Assembly: GCA_031267155.1 (NCBI GenBank)
Contig: JAIRZR010000311.1
Coordinates: 1-12,051, forward strand
Length of the DNA stretch: 12,051 nucleotides
DNA from: Prevotellaceae bacterium
GTDB lineage: Bacteria > Bacteroidota > Bacteroidia > Bacteroidales > UBA932
Direction: 5' to 3'
Positions 1 to 6,084 of this stretch are shown here, one piece after another. Both the position numbers and the translations under genes were made by a program. The notes beneath the pieces were generated by a model. The model did not search any database. It had not been told where the DNA came from and was given only the letters and a program-made list of their open reading frames with translations. Each line of letters opens with the position of its first letter. Position 1 is the stretch's first letter.

Positions 1-124
1 GGGGTTTTGCAAATATGCTTATTCTTTTTTATTCCCACAAAAGTATACAGTAAAAAGTATAGCTACACTAACTTCCTATTTTCTATCCTATGCACAAAAC
101 CATGCCGCGTGAAGTATAATAAAA

Positions 125-730
125 TTATTTGTCTGACTTCGGTACAGTTCCGCCTTTTAATTCTGTTTTCGTGAAATCGAGGTATTTGTACATTGTTTTG
201 GGCGTAATATGCAGCATTCGACAGATCTCCCGGACGGAATACGCCGGGTCTTTTGAGAGGTACAGTTTTTGCGCTGTTTTTGCTTTTTCCTGTGCCTCCG
301 GGGGCAACCCCGGTTTTCGTCCCAGGCGCCGGCCCTGTTCCCTGGCGATCCGGATGCCGGCGGCGGCGCGTTCGCGCTTTAATTCTATTTCCAGTTCTGC
401 GAGCATGGAAAACAACGGAATCATCATTTTGCCGGCTGCCGTACCGGTGTCGATTTTTTGTACGGTCACGTTCAGGGTGGCACCTTTGTCGTGGATTTTT
501 CTGACGTTTCCAATGACTTCAAAGACGGTGCGCCCCAGGCGGTCAAGCGCCCAGACATAGAGCGTATCTCCCGTCCGGAGATCTTCCATGGCCCGGATCA
601 GTTCCGGACGGTCTGCAAAGGCGGATTTTTTTTCCTGATAGATTTTTTCGCATCCTTCTTTTCGGAAGGCTTCCAGTTGTATGTCGAGATTTTGTTGCCG
701 CGTCGATACACGGGCATAGGCTATTTTCAT
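125..730 (-). CDS. Serine recombinase (resolvase/invertase family)
   Basis: A site-specific DNA recombinase of the small resolvase/invertase class, which cuts and rejoins DNA through a phosphoserine intermediate. The N-terminus YARVST places the nucleophile at Ser9 with the conserved Arg7. The DRLGR block at residues 63-67 supplies further active-site arginines, and a long helix follows at about 100-133. Residues about 160-185 (SVREICRMLHITPKTMYKYL) form the C-terminal helix-turn-helix that binds the crossover site. At 201 aa it has the usual length for the family and all catalytic positions are present, so it looks functional. The ATG lies 3 nt after the stop of the upstream RhuM gene, so the two are probably co-transcribed and perhaps translationally coupled. 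No convincing crossover-site pair is visible in the 124 bases beyond its 3' end. Whether it is a resolvase, an invertase or a small transposon resolvase cannot be decided. Confidence 0.93.
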   Translation of the reverse strand: MKIAYARVSTRQQNLDIQLEAFRKEGCEKIYQEKKSAFADRPELIRAMEDLRTGDTLYVWALDRLGRTVFEVIGNVRKIHDKGATLNVTVQKIDTGTAAGKMMIPLFSMLAELEIELKRERAAAGIRIAREQGRRLGRKPGLPPEAQEKAKTAQKLYLSKDPAYSVREICRMLHITPKTMYKYLDFTKTELKGGTVPKSDK

Positions 731-733
731 GAT

Positions 734-1615
734 TTATATATTTTGAAGTAATACATTTGCCGGAAGATTCATTTTTGTGAAAGCAAACCACTTTTTGCCC
801 AGGTCTTTTAAAGAGGCGCCGATATGGTATATGTCGCCGTCGATAAGCAGGAAGCGGTCGTGCGAACGGGTAAAGGTTTTAACGGTTACCGGCGGATACT
901 GGGCATTGTGCCGCTGTAAGTCCTGTTGCAGCTGAGCAGATACCTGTGCCGTATAGATGGTTGCACTTACAGCCGGGTTGCGTTTGGATAAAAGCAGGAG
1001 TACGGATTCGTCGATGTAGTTGTCGATCAGGATAATGGATGTGTGTGCGGATTTGATCAGGCCGGCGGCAAAGGCCCAGGCGTCGAAGATCTGTCCGTCG
1101 TAGAAGATGCCTTCTACGGGAGGGAGAGTGGTTTTTACGAAGAAGTCTATTTTCTTTTCGGTTTCGGAAACGCGCCGTTCCGTTTCAATGGCCAGTTTTT
1201 CTACCCGTTCCATCTGCTGATGAATGGCATAGCCTCTTAACAGGAAATCTTTGATAACGCGAGTTGCCCAAATGCGAAACAGGGTGCCCTGTTTGGACTT
1301 AATTCGATAACCCACGGAAATAATTACGTCCAGGTTATAAAGTTTTATGGATTTTTCCTGTGTTTTTCCTTTCATGGCGCCATGCGGAGTGGTATGTAAG
1401 AAATCCTTACATACCACATTTTTCTCCAGTTCTCCTTCTTTGAATATATTGGAGATGTGTATGGTTACATTATTTCTTGTGGTTTGAAACAACTCCGCCA
1501 TTTGCGCCTGTGTCAGCCAGACTGTTTCATCTTCTATTCTGACTTCCAGTTGAATGGAGTTGTCCGGCTGATAAAGGATTATTTCACCGGTTATTGACGT
1601 CTCTTTTTCGTTCAT
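734..1615 (-). CDS. RhuM-family protein with phospholipase-D-like C-terminal domain
   Basis: Residues 8-130 match the RhuM (virulence protein) family: a winged-helix-like segment TVWLTQAQMAELFQTT at 31-46, the EGEL motif at 60-63, and the family hallmark LDVIISVGYRIKSKQGT at 95-111 followed by FRIWATRVIKDFLLRGY. Residues about 135-160 look helical and may link to a second domain. That second part (about 165-293) resembles a degenerate phospholipase-D/nuclease fold: IILIDNYID at 194-202, then SHDRFLLID, which fits HxKxxxxD with Lys replaced by Arg (H252, R254, D259), then IGAS. RhuM biochemistry is unknown; a DNA- or phosphodiester-directed role is inference. The first 45 codons are about 92% identical in DNA to the broken RhuM copy at 2253-2594. 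A purine-rich AAAGGAAG precedes the ATG, and the gene starts 25 nt after the ParE-like toxin gene. A TAAATTTG box at 1636-1643 could be a weak internal promoter. Confidence 0.85.
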   Translation of the reverse strand: MNEKETSITGEIILYQPDNSIQLEVRIEDETVWLTQAQMAELFQTTRNNVTIHISNIFKEGELEKNVVCKDFLHTTPHGAMKGKTQEKSIKLYNLDVIISVGYRIKSKQGTLFRIWATRVIKDFLLRGYAIHQQMERVEKLAIETERRVSETEKKIDFFVKTTLPPVEGIFYDGQIFDAWAFAAGLIKSAHTSIILIDNYIDESVLLLLSKRNPAVSATIYTAQVSAQLQQDLQRHNAQYPPVTVKTFTRSHDRFLLIDGDIYHIGASLKDLGKKWFAFTKMNLPANVLLQNI

Positions 1616-1640
1616 TTTTTTTCTTCCTTTCCCGGCAAAT

Positions 1641-1952
1641 TTATAAGGGTTTTAATTTGTTATCATCCTGTTTGCATCCCCATACACGGGCGATATATAC
1701 CGTTTCATTTTCGACAAAATAGATTATTTTGAACCGGCCATTTGATACAACAAGTGAGCGGTATGTTTTTTGTGCTTTCGTTATGGCCGGTTCTATAGGA
1801 GCCATGTATGGGTTATTGGCCAGCCGGTCGGTTTCGTCAATTATTCCGTTATGGATATTGACAGCAGCCTTTATGCTTTTACGGCTATAAAACCGATAGA
1901 GTGCGTCCATGTCGATCTGTGCGCGTGTCAACCAGATTATATTACAGGGCAT
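1641..1952 (-). CDS. ParE/RelE-superfamily toxin
   Basis: A 103-aa protein of the ParE/RelE toxin fold, the poison half of a type II toxin-antitoxin pair. The N-terminal WLTRAQIDMDALYRFYSRKS forms the usual helical hairpin. The C-terminal strands carry the family signature YRSLVVSNGRFKIIYFV (residues about 64-80), then IARVWGCKQDD. ParE relatives target gyrase and RelE relatives cleave mRNA on the ribosome; the sequence does not settle which applies, although the VWGCKQDD end is more ParE-like. The start codon overlaps the antitoxin stop by 11 bp, the classic arrangement for coupled translation with the antitoxin made first. The RhuM gene begins 25 nt downstream, so a longer polycistron is possible. 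Confidence 0.85.
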   Translation of the reverse strand: MPCNIIWLTRAQIDMDALYRFYSRKSIKAAVNIHNGIIDETDRLANNPYMAPIEPAITKAQKTYRSLVVSNGRFKIIYFVENETVYIARVWGCKQDDNKLKPL

Positions 1953-2205
1953 GTTTTTTCTTCATTTGAGCGGATGTAAGGCCGCCTGTTTTACCCTGGG
2001 AAAATTCTTCTTCCGTCCGGCACAAACTTTCGTTCAGTTCGTCTGCGGAGCATAAGAATGGCATTTGTTCGTCTGCAGCAGGAATCTCACCGGCTTGCAT
2101 GTCGTCATGAATGGTTATGTCGGCAACCCATGCCGGATTGGACAGCAGTTCTCTTAAAAAGGGAATGACTGCTTCGCTTGCAGGTTTTATTGATATTGTT
2201 TTCAT
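1942..2205 (-). CDS. Antitoxin partner of the ParE-like toxin
   Basis: An 87-aa protein directly upstream of, and overlapping by 11 bp, the ParE-like toxin gene; that position is the main reason to call it an antitoxin. The first 20 residues (MKTISIKPASEAVIPFLREL) form a strand-helix segment, followed by an acidic middle. The end, LNESLCRTEEEFSQGKTGG, resembles the toxin-wrapping C-terminal helix seen in many Bacteroidota ParE-type antitoxins. No clear Phd, RHH or XRE DNA-binding domain is visible, so autoregulation by this protein alone is uncertain. A TATCTTTG -7 box lies 27 nt upstream of the ATG. Function is inferred from context plus weak resemblance. Confidence 0.75.
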   Translation of the reverse strand: MKTISIKPASEAVIPFLRELLSNPAWVADITIHDDMQAGEIPAADEQMPFLCSADELNESLCRTEEEFSQGKTGGLTSAQMKKKHAL

Positions 2206-2231
2206 AATGGTTCCTTTTTTAATTATCCGTA

Positions 2232-2239
2232 CAAAGATA
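2232..2239 (-). promoter_or_regulatory. Bacteroidota -7 box before the ParE-type operon
   Basis: The minus strand reads TATCTTTG, a full match to TAnnTTTG, 27 nt upstream of the antitoxin ATG. No TTTG is seen at the -33 spacing, so this is a half-supported promoter. Confidence 0.6.
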
Positions 2240-2250
2240 TATTGTTTTTT

Positions 2251-2275
2251 TCTTATTTGAGTTTTTTACTGTTGT
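2251..2275. repeat. Tail repeat, copy 1 (end of mosaic RhuM copy)
   Basis: Contains TCTTATTTGA (2251-2260) and TTTTACTGTTGT (2264-2275) in the same order as the copy at 2601-2628. On the minus strand it encodes the final NNSKKLK and stop of the mosaic RhuM frame. Confidence 0.75.
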
Positions 2276-2594
2276 TGCGTACTACCCGGTAAGTTTTTCC
2301 ATCTGCGGCAGTTGTCGCAAATTTTGCGACAACTGAGTTTCTCTGAACCTGCCTTTTGCCTTCCTGTCGAACTATTAAGAAATCCTTAACAGTTTGAATT
2401 TCTTCCAATTCGCCTTCTTTAAAGATGTTTTTCAGGTGCAGATTGATATTGGGAACGGTAGTTTGAAACAATTCGGCCATTTGTACTTGAGACAGCCAGA
2501 CTGTTTCATCTTCTATTCTGACTTCCAGTTGAATGGAGTTGTCCGGCTGATACAGGATTATTTCACCGGTTATTGATGTCTCTTTTCCGTTCAT
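2253..2594 (-). pseudogene. Truncated, mosaic RhuM-family gene
   Basis: This 113-codon frame starts like a full RhuM gene (residues 1-60 nearly the same as the intact copy at 734-1615, with a 60-bp block identical at every base). It then reads TVKDFLIVRQEGKRQVQRN followed at once by SVVAKFATTAADGKTYRV. Those two segments occupy the same place in different RhuM subtypes, so the reading frame appears to be a fusion of two versions of one region. It stops 13 residues later in a tail ending NNSKKLK, and the whole conserved VIISVGYR region and C-terminal domain are missing. A very short functional protein cannot be excluded, but a decayed or recombinant cassette is more likely. A 27-bp perfect palindrome falls inside the SVVAKFATT codons. 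Confidence 0.75.
2309..2335. repeat. 27-bp perfect palindrome inside the RhuM remnant
   Basis: The arms CAGTTGTCGCAAA (2309-2321) and TTTGCGACAACTG (2323-2335) are exact reverse complements around one central T. It overlaps the codons for SVVAKFATT. It could fold as a cruciform or RNA hairpin, or act as a protein site; no T-tract follows, so it is not an intrinsic terminator. Confidence 0.9.
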
Positions 2595-2600
2595 TGTTTG

Positions 2601-2628
2601 TCTTATTTGAATATTCTTTTACTGTTGT
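2601..2628. repeat. Tail repeat, copy 2 (end of second RhuM fragment)
   Basis: TCTTATTTGA (2601-2610) and TTTTACTGTTGT (2617-2628) repeat the segment at 2251-2275 with only the spacer differing. On the minus strand it encodes DNSKRIFK and stop, the end of the second RhuM fragment. Confidence 0.75.
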
Positions 2629-2742
2629 CCTGCTGTGACTTAACTCTGTATCCGACGGAGATGATAACATCCGGGCTATAAATTGCAACCGAACGGTCTG
2701 CATTTGCAATATGCAAAAAATGCACATTGCTTTTTCTTCAAT
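2603..2742 (-). pseudogene. RhuM-family fragment without start
   Basis: Read on the minus strand from 2728, the frame gives FLHIANADRS, then SPDVIISVGYRVKSQQ, the central hallmark of RhuM proteins, then the tail DNSKRIFK and a stop at 2603-2605. In the adjoining frame just upstream, EEKAMC looks like the preceding part of a RhuM protein, which implies a frameshift near 2724-2730. No N-terminus or C-terminal domain remains. The fragment lies between the 193-aa unknown gene and the mosaic RhuM copy, and shares the tail repeat with the latter. It is too short for ordinary ORF calling and is recognised by the VIISVGYRVKS motif. Confidence 0.7.
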
Positions 2743-2746
2743 TGTA

Positions 2747-3328
2747 TTAATTTTCACCGGTTTCGGCTTTTTGACTGTTTATATGCATTATATAAAGAAC
2801 AAGTTCCGATTTTTCTTCCTCTGTCAATACAGACCAGGCTTCCGACCAGTTTAAACCGTCTCCATACAAGTCAATGCCATATTCTTCTATTCTATTCATG
2901 GCATCCGTCAATGATATTTTTTGAAGGATTTGAATAGAGTTATTATATGCAGTCAGGTAAAATAACTGCACTGCGTACGATTCGAAAGGGAATACTTTAA
3001 ATTTATCAACGCCTCTGATCAAAGCAAGGTTTAAAGACAGTGAATCTTTAAACCTGTCCGGTTCCAGGGGTATTTCATAACAGGTGAAAAACTTTCGTTT
3101 CATACCTTCATCCATGTTAAGGTAGTAGCCTGCGAAATCACCGTCCCATTTGTCGACATAATGCGAAAGGCGCTCCGATCCGGCAAATACCCGTTTTATT
3201 TCCGCGCGTGTATAGGAGGGTTTGCCCTCCATCCACACCAGTCCTATATCCGTAACGCTGTCAATTGCGCTCTGTGCTCTTTGAATTTCTTCTTTCGTTA
3301 AACTCTTTGAATAAAGTGTCTGTTCCAT
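2747..3328 (-). CDS. Hypothetical protein, 193 aa
   Basis: I do not recognise this protein. It is soluble by appearance: no signal peptide, no membrane segment, rich in acidic residues and aromatic side chains. The N-terminal 30 residues suggest a helix, the middle (about 45-75) contains the conserved-looking HYVDKWDGDFAGYY, and the last 50 residues look helical (SLTDAMNRIEEYG, LTEEEKSELVLYIMHI). It has its own well-formed promoter (TTTG, 19 nt, TATCTTTG) ending 29 nt upstream of the ATG, so it is independently transcribed and probably expressed. Downstream lie only RhuM fragments. Its position in toxin-antitoxin and RhuM cargo suggests an accessory role, but no function can be stated. Confidence 0.75.
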   Translation of the reverse strand: MEQTLYSKSLTKEEIQRAQSAIDSVTDIGLVWMEGKPSYTRAEIKRVFAGSERLSHYVDKWDGDFAGYYLNMDEGMKRKFFTCYEIPLEPDRFKDSLSLNLALIRGVDKFKVFPFESYAVQLFYLTAYNNSIQILQKISLTDAMNRIEEYGIDLYGDGLNWSEAWSVLTEEEKSELVLYIMHINSQKAETGEN

Positions 3329-3357
3329 GTTTTTTTTCTTTAGTGTTGTATTTTATG

Positions 3358-3388
3358 CAAAGATATGGAAAACATTTGGTATAACAAA
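3358..3388 (-). promoter_or_regulatory. Bacteroidota promoter of the 193-aa gene
   Basis: On the minus strand TTTG (3388-3385) is followed after exactly 19 nt by TATCTTTG (3365-3358), matching the sigma-ABfr consensus TTTG-N19-TAnnTTTG. The ATG is at 3328. Confidence 0.8.
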
Positions 3389-3474
3389 AAAATAGAACGG
3401 GGAAATGCGATTTTTAGAAATTGGGGGGTGTTGTAGGGATTGTATACTTTTTGTAGAACGGGTTATGTACTAAA

Positions 3475-3511
3475 AAAAAGTGAGCGGTCTGTTTCGTACC
3501 GCTCACTTTTT
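3475..3511 (-). terminator. Intrinsic terminator after the XRE gene
   Basis: The arms AAAAAGTGAGCGGT (3475-3488) and ACCGCTCACTTTTT (3498-3511) are a perfect 14-bp inverted repeat around a 9-nt loop. The minus-strand RNA ends in eight U residues, starting 13 nt beyond the XRE stop. It also has five T on the plus strand and may work both ways. Confidence 0.9.
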
Positions 3512-3523
3512 ACCCATGGTTTG

Positions 3524-3838
3524 TTAATCCTTTATCGCTTTCCATTTCTCGTCTAAAACCGGATTAAATACTTTCTCTTTTAGATAAGTATTCAGGCTTA
3601 TTACACTTTCGAAATCACTGTGTATTATATCCTCTTTTTCTATCGAATATAACAAAATGATAGAGTGTTCCACTCCTAATGCGCCTGCGATTTTTTTCAA
3701 TGATGTCGGACTTATTTCTGCTTTGCCGTTTTCAAACAAGGAAATAAAAGTCTGAGACAAGCCACTTTTTTCTGCGAGATTTTTCTGTGAAAATGATTTC
3801 TTTTTCCGTAAATCTCGAACGGTTTTTGGTATGTTCAT
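3524..3838 (-). CDS. XRE-family helix-turn-helix regulator
   Basis: A 104-aa DNA-binding protein of the Cro/CI (XRE) family. Residues about 6-62 contain the five-helix domain; the recognition helix pair is FSQKNLAEKSGLSQTFISLF (about 16-35), followed by the typical ENGKAEISPTSLKKIAGALGV. The last 40 residues form an extension without a recognisable toxin or peptidase domain. XRE proteins of this size often serve as antitoxins or local repressors; the nearest upstream gene, the 96-aa unknown, is separated by a strong terminator, so they are probably not an operon. The gene is followed by its own intrinsic terminator. No TAnnTTTG box was found upstream. Confidence 0.9.
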   Translation of the reverse strand: MNIPKTVRDLRKKKSFSQKNLAEKSGLSQTFISLFENGKAEISPTSLKKIAGALGVEHSIILLYSIEKEDIIHSDFESVISLNTYLKEKVFNPVLDEKWKAIKD

Positions 3839-3924
3839 ACGTTAGTTTATTGATTAAATGAGTAAATATGTATTTGTAAGACATTATATAATTGTAAGCA
3901 TCTTTTTATAAACAGGTATTAAAA

Positions 3925-3955
3925 CATTGAGCAAAAGAATATCTTTTGCTCAATG
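3925..3955 (-). terminator. Intrinsic terminator after the 96-aa gene
   Basis: CATTGAGCAAAAGA (3925-3938) and TCTTTTGCTCAATG (3942-3955) form a perfect 14-bp stem with a 3-nt ATA loop. On the minus strand it ends in TTTTAA, 5 nt past the stop codon of the upstream gene; on the plus strand GCTTTTT follows. It is probably bidirectional. Confidence 0.85.
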
Positions 3956-3960
3956 GCTTT

Positions 3961-4251
3961 TTATATAAACCTGATCACATTTTTAGAGAACACAGTCCCA
4001 TCAGAAAGCCATCTTTCGTTTGCTTTAATTCTTATGCTTCCATTAATCCGGATTTTATTTTCAACTAAAAAATTTTCGCAACTAATTATCAATGCGTCCG
4101 GTTCTACTTTGCTCAGGTAGTCTTCGTCATCAATTACATTTTTTATATAACTGAAATAATTTTGTACTATCGGATGATTCCGGTTAATGCTTCTCGTTAA
4201 TTCTTCATTCATTACCTGAAGGATTATTCTATTAATATCCGCTAATTTCAT
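3961..4251 (-). CDS. Hypothetical protein, 96 aa
   Basis: I do not recognise a family. The start at the ATG at 4251 (MKLADINRII) is preferred over an in-frame TTG six bases upstream. It is a small soluble protein with a helical first half (LADINRIILQVMNEELTRSI) and a C-terminal half with strand-like alternation (IRINGSIRIKANERW). No signal peptide or membrane segment is present. A TATCTTTG -7 box lies 33 nt upstream of the start, and a perfect stem-loop terminator follows the stop, so it forms a complete single-gene transcription unit, which supports it being real. Function is unknown; its location between a regulator and a toxin-antitoxin operon hints only at an accessory gene. Confidence 0.65.
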   Translation of the reverse strand: MKLADINRIILQVMNEELTRSINRNHPIVQNYFSYIKNVIDDEDYLSKVEPDALIISCENFLVENKIRINGSIRIKANERWLSDGTVFSKNVIRFI

Positions 4252-4283
4252 ATACAACCATTTATTTAATTAATATTTGCCAG

Positions 4284-4291
4284 CAAAGATA
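4284..4291 (-). promoter_or_regulatory. Bacteroidota -7 box for the 96-aa gene
   Basis: The minus strand reads TATCTTTG, matching TAnnTTTG, 33 nt before the ATG at 4251. The -33 region is very AT-rich without an exact TTTG. Confidence 0.6.
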
Positions 4292-4523
4292 TAATTTTAA
4301 ATTGACTTAAATAATATATTAAATACAATTAATAGTTAAATAAACTTAACCATATGTTAAGATGCTGATTTAATTTAATTTAGCATGTTTTTTTATAAAA
4401 ATATTTTTGAATACGGCATACGCATGGCACCGCCGCCCGGGATGCAGAGTGTCAATTTACTGCCGGACGAAATAGCGAAACAAAGGCGGCATCATTTTTT
4501 TCTATGTGCAACAGGGAGTAATT

Positions 4524-4862
4524 TTATTTTTCAATCAAAAACTGTCCTGTCATGTGGTTGTTGCTGATGTACCGGACATAGTAAACGATTTCTCCGTCCT
4601 GCCGGAAGATATTAAAAAATGCGTACCAGGATGTGTTTTTATTTCGTTTGAACATGGCATAATACATCCCCGATCCGAATTTTTCAAAGTGAGCCGGAGC
4701 CGGTTTGGGAGACTTACAGGGCAGTTCGGTTTTTATGGCATTAAACAGCGCATCCGTGTATTTTATGGCCGTTTCTTCAAAGCCAAAATACTCTTTTTCA
4801 TATAATATGCCGGACAGTTCGAGGATGTAATCGACGACTTCAGGCAGAATGACTACTTTCAT
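4524..4862 (-). CDS. RelE/ParE-type toxin of a Phd-linked pair
   Basis: A 112-aa protein encoded in a 4-bp overlap (ATGA) with the Phd-like antitoxin gene, the standard architecture of a type II toxin-antitoxin operon. The N-terminal VVILPEVVDYILELSGILYE forms the first strand and helix. The middle KSPKPAPAHFEKFGSGMYYA and the C-terminal IVYYVRYISNNHM fit the RelE/ParE fold as found in Bacteroidota, with an aromatic-rich core (SWYAFFNIF). Catalytic residues of RelE are not clearly assignable, so the target (mRNA or gyrase) is open. It is expressed from the antitoxin promoter and would be repressed by the antitoxin or the complex. Length is slightly above the usual 90-105 aa. Confidence 0.8.
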   Translation of the reverse strand: MKVVILPEVVDYILELSGILYEKEYFGFEETAIKYTDALFNAIKTELPCKSPKPAPAHFEKFGSGMYYAMFKRNKNTSWYAFFNIFRQDGEIVYYVRYISNNHMTGQFLIEK

Positions 4863-5128
4863 TGCTGTACTTTTGCCTCCTGTTCCCGTTTCCTCTTAAA
4901 CATCTCCCTCAGTCCTTTTTGAACCCGGATTTTAGCTTCTTCCACCGTTATAGCCCGGTGGAAATCCCCCGGTATTTCATCCGATATTTCAATTTCCGGG
5001 ATGAATTCCTTTTTTTGCAAAATGAATGTTTCATCTCTCCCACGCTGTATCACTACGGTTTCGTTACCGGCCAAATCCAGATATTTTTTCATATTATTGC
5101 GTAATTCCGCCGAACTGATTACTTTCAT
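4859..5128 (-). CDS. Phd/YefM-family antitoxin
   Basis: An 89-aa antitoxin that neutralises the toxin encoded by the overlapping downstream gene and represses the operon. The start ISSAELRNNMKKYLDLAG with the strand pair VVIQRGRDETFILQKKEF (residues about 24-41) is the Phd/YefM N-terminal DNA-binding fold. The charged C-terminal half (VEEAKIRVQKGLREMFKRKR) is the flexible toxin-binding part. The ATG at 5128 is chosen; an in-frame TTG fifteen bases upstream would add MKIKV but sits almost against the operator and close to the expected transcript start. The promoter -7 box lies 32 nt upstream and overlaps a TGTACA dyad, which fits autoregulation. Confidence 0.87.
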   Translation of the reverse strand: MKVISSAELRNNMKKYLDLAGNETVVIQRGRDETFILQKKEFIPEIEISDEIPGDFHRAITVEEAKIRVQKGLREMFKRKREQEAKVQQ

Positions 5129-5143
5129 AACTTTAATTTTCAA

Positions 5144-5167
5144 TGTACATTATAGTGTACAAAGATA
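5144..5167 (-). promoter_or_regulatory. Promoter with overlapping operator of the Phd-type operon
   Basis: The -7 box TATCTTTG is at 5167-5160 on the minus strand. Overlapping its last bases is an 18-bp imperfect dyad TGTACATTATAGTGTACA (5144-5161), two TGTACA half-sites 6 bp apart. A repressor there would cover the transcript start, as expected for a Phd autorepressor. Binding is inferred, not shown. Confidence 0.72.
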
Positions 5168-5251
5168 GTGTTTTTTCTGATATATCCGGATTTAGCGAAA
5201 AGTATTCAGAATAAATAAAAATTCACCAATGGATGACTGCCCTACCGTATT

Positions 5252-5929
5252 TCATGCTCTTTTCAGGTAATCCTTTTCCAGGGCGCAGGCGTCCATCCGG
5301 GAGGAATCGTATGGAATTAGCAGACTGCTTACTTCTTCCTTCGTAAGATCCTGGCGCAGCCAGGTTTTTTCATTTTCCGGTGGCAGGATCGCCGGCATGC
5401 GGCCCGGGTTGCGGCCGCCATTGTGGATCAGCGCGCAGAGTTCATTCGCCGGTACCGTCAGTACCGAAAAGGTCCGGATTGTTTCTTTTGTCTCCGGATG
5501 GCGCCATTCTTCATACATGCCGGCCAGTGAAAAAATTTCCGTATCCCGCAAAAAAATACGGTATGGAATGGCTTCCTTTCCTTCATGGTGATATTCGAAA
5601 TATCCCGTCGACGGGATCAGGCACCGGCGTTTTTTGATGGCTTCCCGGAAGGATGAAAGTTCAAAGGCCGTTTCCGCTTTGGCGTTCGCTGTCATATTGC
5701 GGATGCTTTCCACCTTTTCGACATCCCGTACCCAGAACGGGATCAATCCCCACTTTGCCGTCTGCAGTTCCGCGCTGTGCGTAACGATCAGACAGGCCGG
5801 GTGAAGATACGCTTTGATAATTTTCTGTTCCTGAATAATTTGCTCCGCCATCTCCACAATGCCGGGTTGACGTCCGTAATGCCGAGCTATTTCCATCGCT
5901 TTTTTTGTCTGTGAACTGAAAAAACACAT
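5252..5929 (-). CDS. SRAP-domain protein (YedK/HMCES family), abasic-site shield
   Basis: A 225-aa SOS-response-associated peptidase-family protein. Relatives crosslink through Cys2 to abasic sites in single-stranded DNA and so protect them during replication. Cys2 is exposed after Met1 removal as required. The substrate-pocket motif NAKAE lies at 82-86 (usually NARAE), the catalytic Glu is in GYFEY at residue 112, and the catalytic His is H169, followed by RMPAIL at 177-182. The spacing between that His and RMP is longer than the compact HxRMP of YedK. KWGLIPFWV at 59-67 is also a family hallmark. The C-terminus is short. The gene is separate from its neighbours; its nearest promoter-like box (6085-6092) would give a leader of about 150 nt containing a reversed octamer-repeat element. 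No LexA-type operator is recognised. Confidence 0.92.
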   Translation of the reverse strand: MCFFSSQTKKAMEIARHYGRQPGIVEMAEQIIQEQKIIKAYLHPACLIVTHSAELQTAKWGLIPFWVRDVEKVESIRNMTANAKAETAFELSSFREAIKKRRCLIPSTGYFEYHHEGKEAIPYRIFLRDTEIFSLAGMYEEWRHPETKETIRTFSVLTVPANELCALIHNGGRNPGRMPAILPPENEKTWLRQDLTKEEVSSLLIPYDSSRMDACALEKDYLKRA

Positions 5930-5937
5930 ATTTTTAT

Positions 5938-6034
5938 ATTAAAAACTTGAATAAGACTACAAGGCTACGAGGCTACAAGGCTATAAGACCATAAGGTATT
6001 TTAAGTTTTGAATGATGTGAATATAGATTGATAT
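5938..6034 (+). repeat. Octamer-array element R1 (5 units)
   Basis: A 17-nt left flank (5938-5954, ATTAAAAACTTGAATAA) abuts five exact-register 8-bp units at 5955-5994: GACTACAA, GGCTACGA, GGCTACAA, GGCTATAA, GACCATAA. A right flank follows from GGTATTTT (5995) to ATTGATAT (about 6034). Both flanks are shared with the elements at 7318 and 8626. It lies in the presumed leader of the SRAP gene, in antisense orientation to it. Confidence 0.88.
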
Positions 6035-6039
6035 ATTTT

Positions 6040-6069
6040 TATAGCAATCTATCATTATAGCAATCTATC
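6040..6069. repeat. Two 14-bp direct repeats
   Basis: TATAGCAATCTATC occurs at 6040-6053 and again at 6056-6069, 16 bp apart centre to centre. It sits downstream of the predicted SRAP promoter box on the minus strand, so it might be a regulator site or simple duplication. Confidence 0.8.
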
Positions 6070-6084
6070 GCAGTCATGCAAATG

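Noticed and set aside
129..751. Overlapping plus-strand open frames opposite the serine recombinase
   Set aside because: They lie antisense to a gene with all catalytic motifs, show no recognisable domain, and arise from its GC-rich codon pattern.
39..3451. Inverted AAAAGTATACA (39-49) and TGTATACTTTT (3441-3451) as ends of a mobile element
   Set aside because: The match is only 11 bp in AT-rich DNA, with no target duplication or matching flanks; it could be chance.
4385..4567. Plus-strand 60-codon frame and a GC-richer patch at about 4420-4500
   Set aside because: No family, promoter or start signal was recognised, and its 3' part overlaps the RelE/ParE toxin gene. The minus strand of the patch is broken by stops. 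The gap 4252-4523 otherwise holds only the -7 box.
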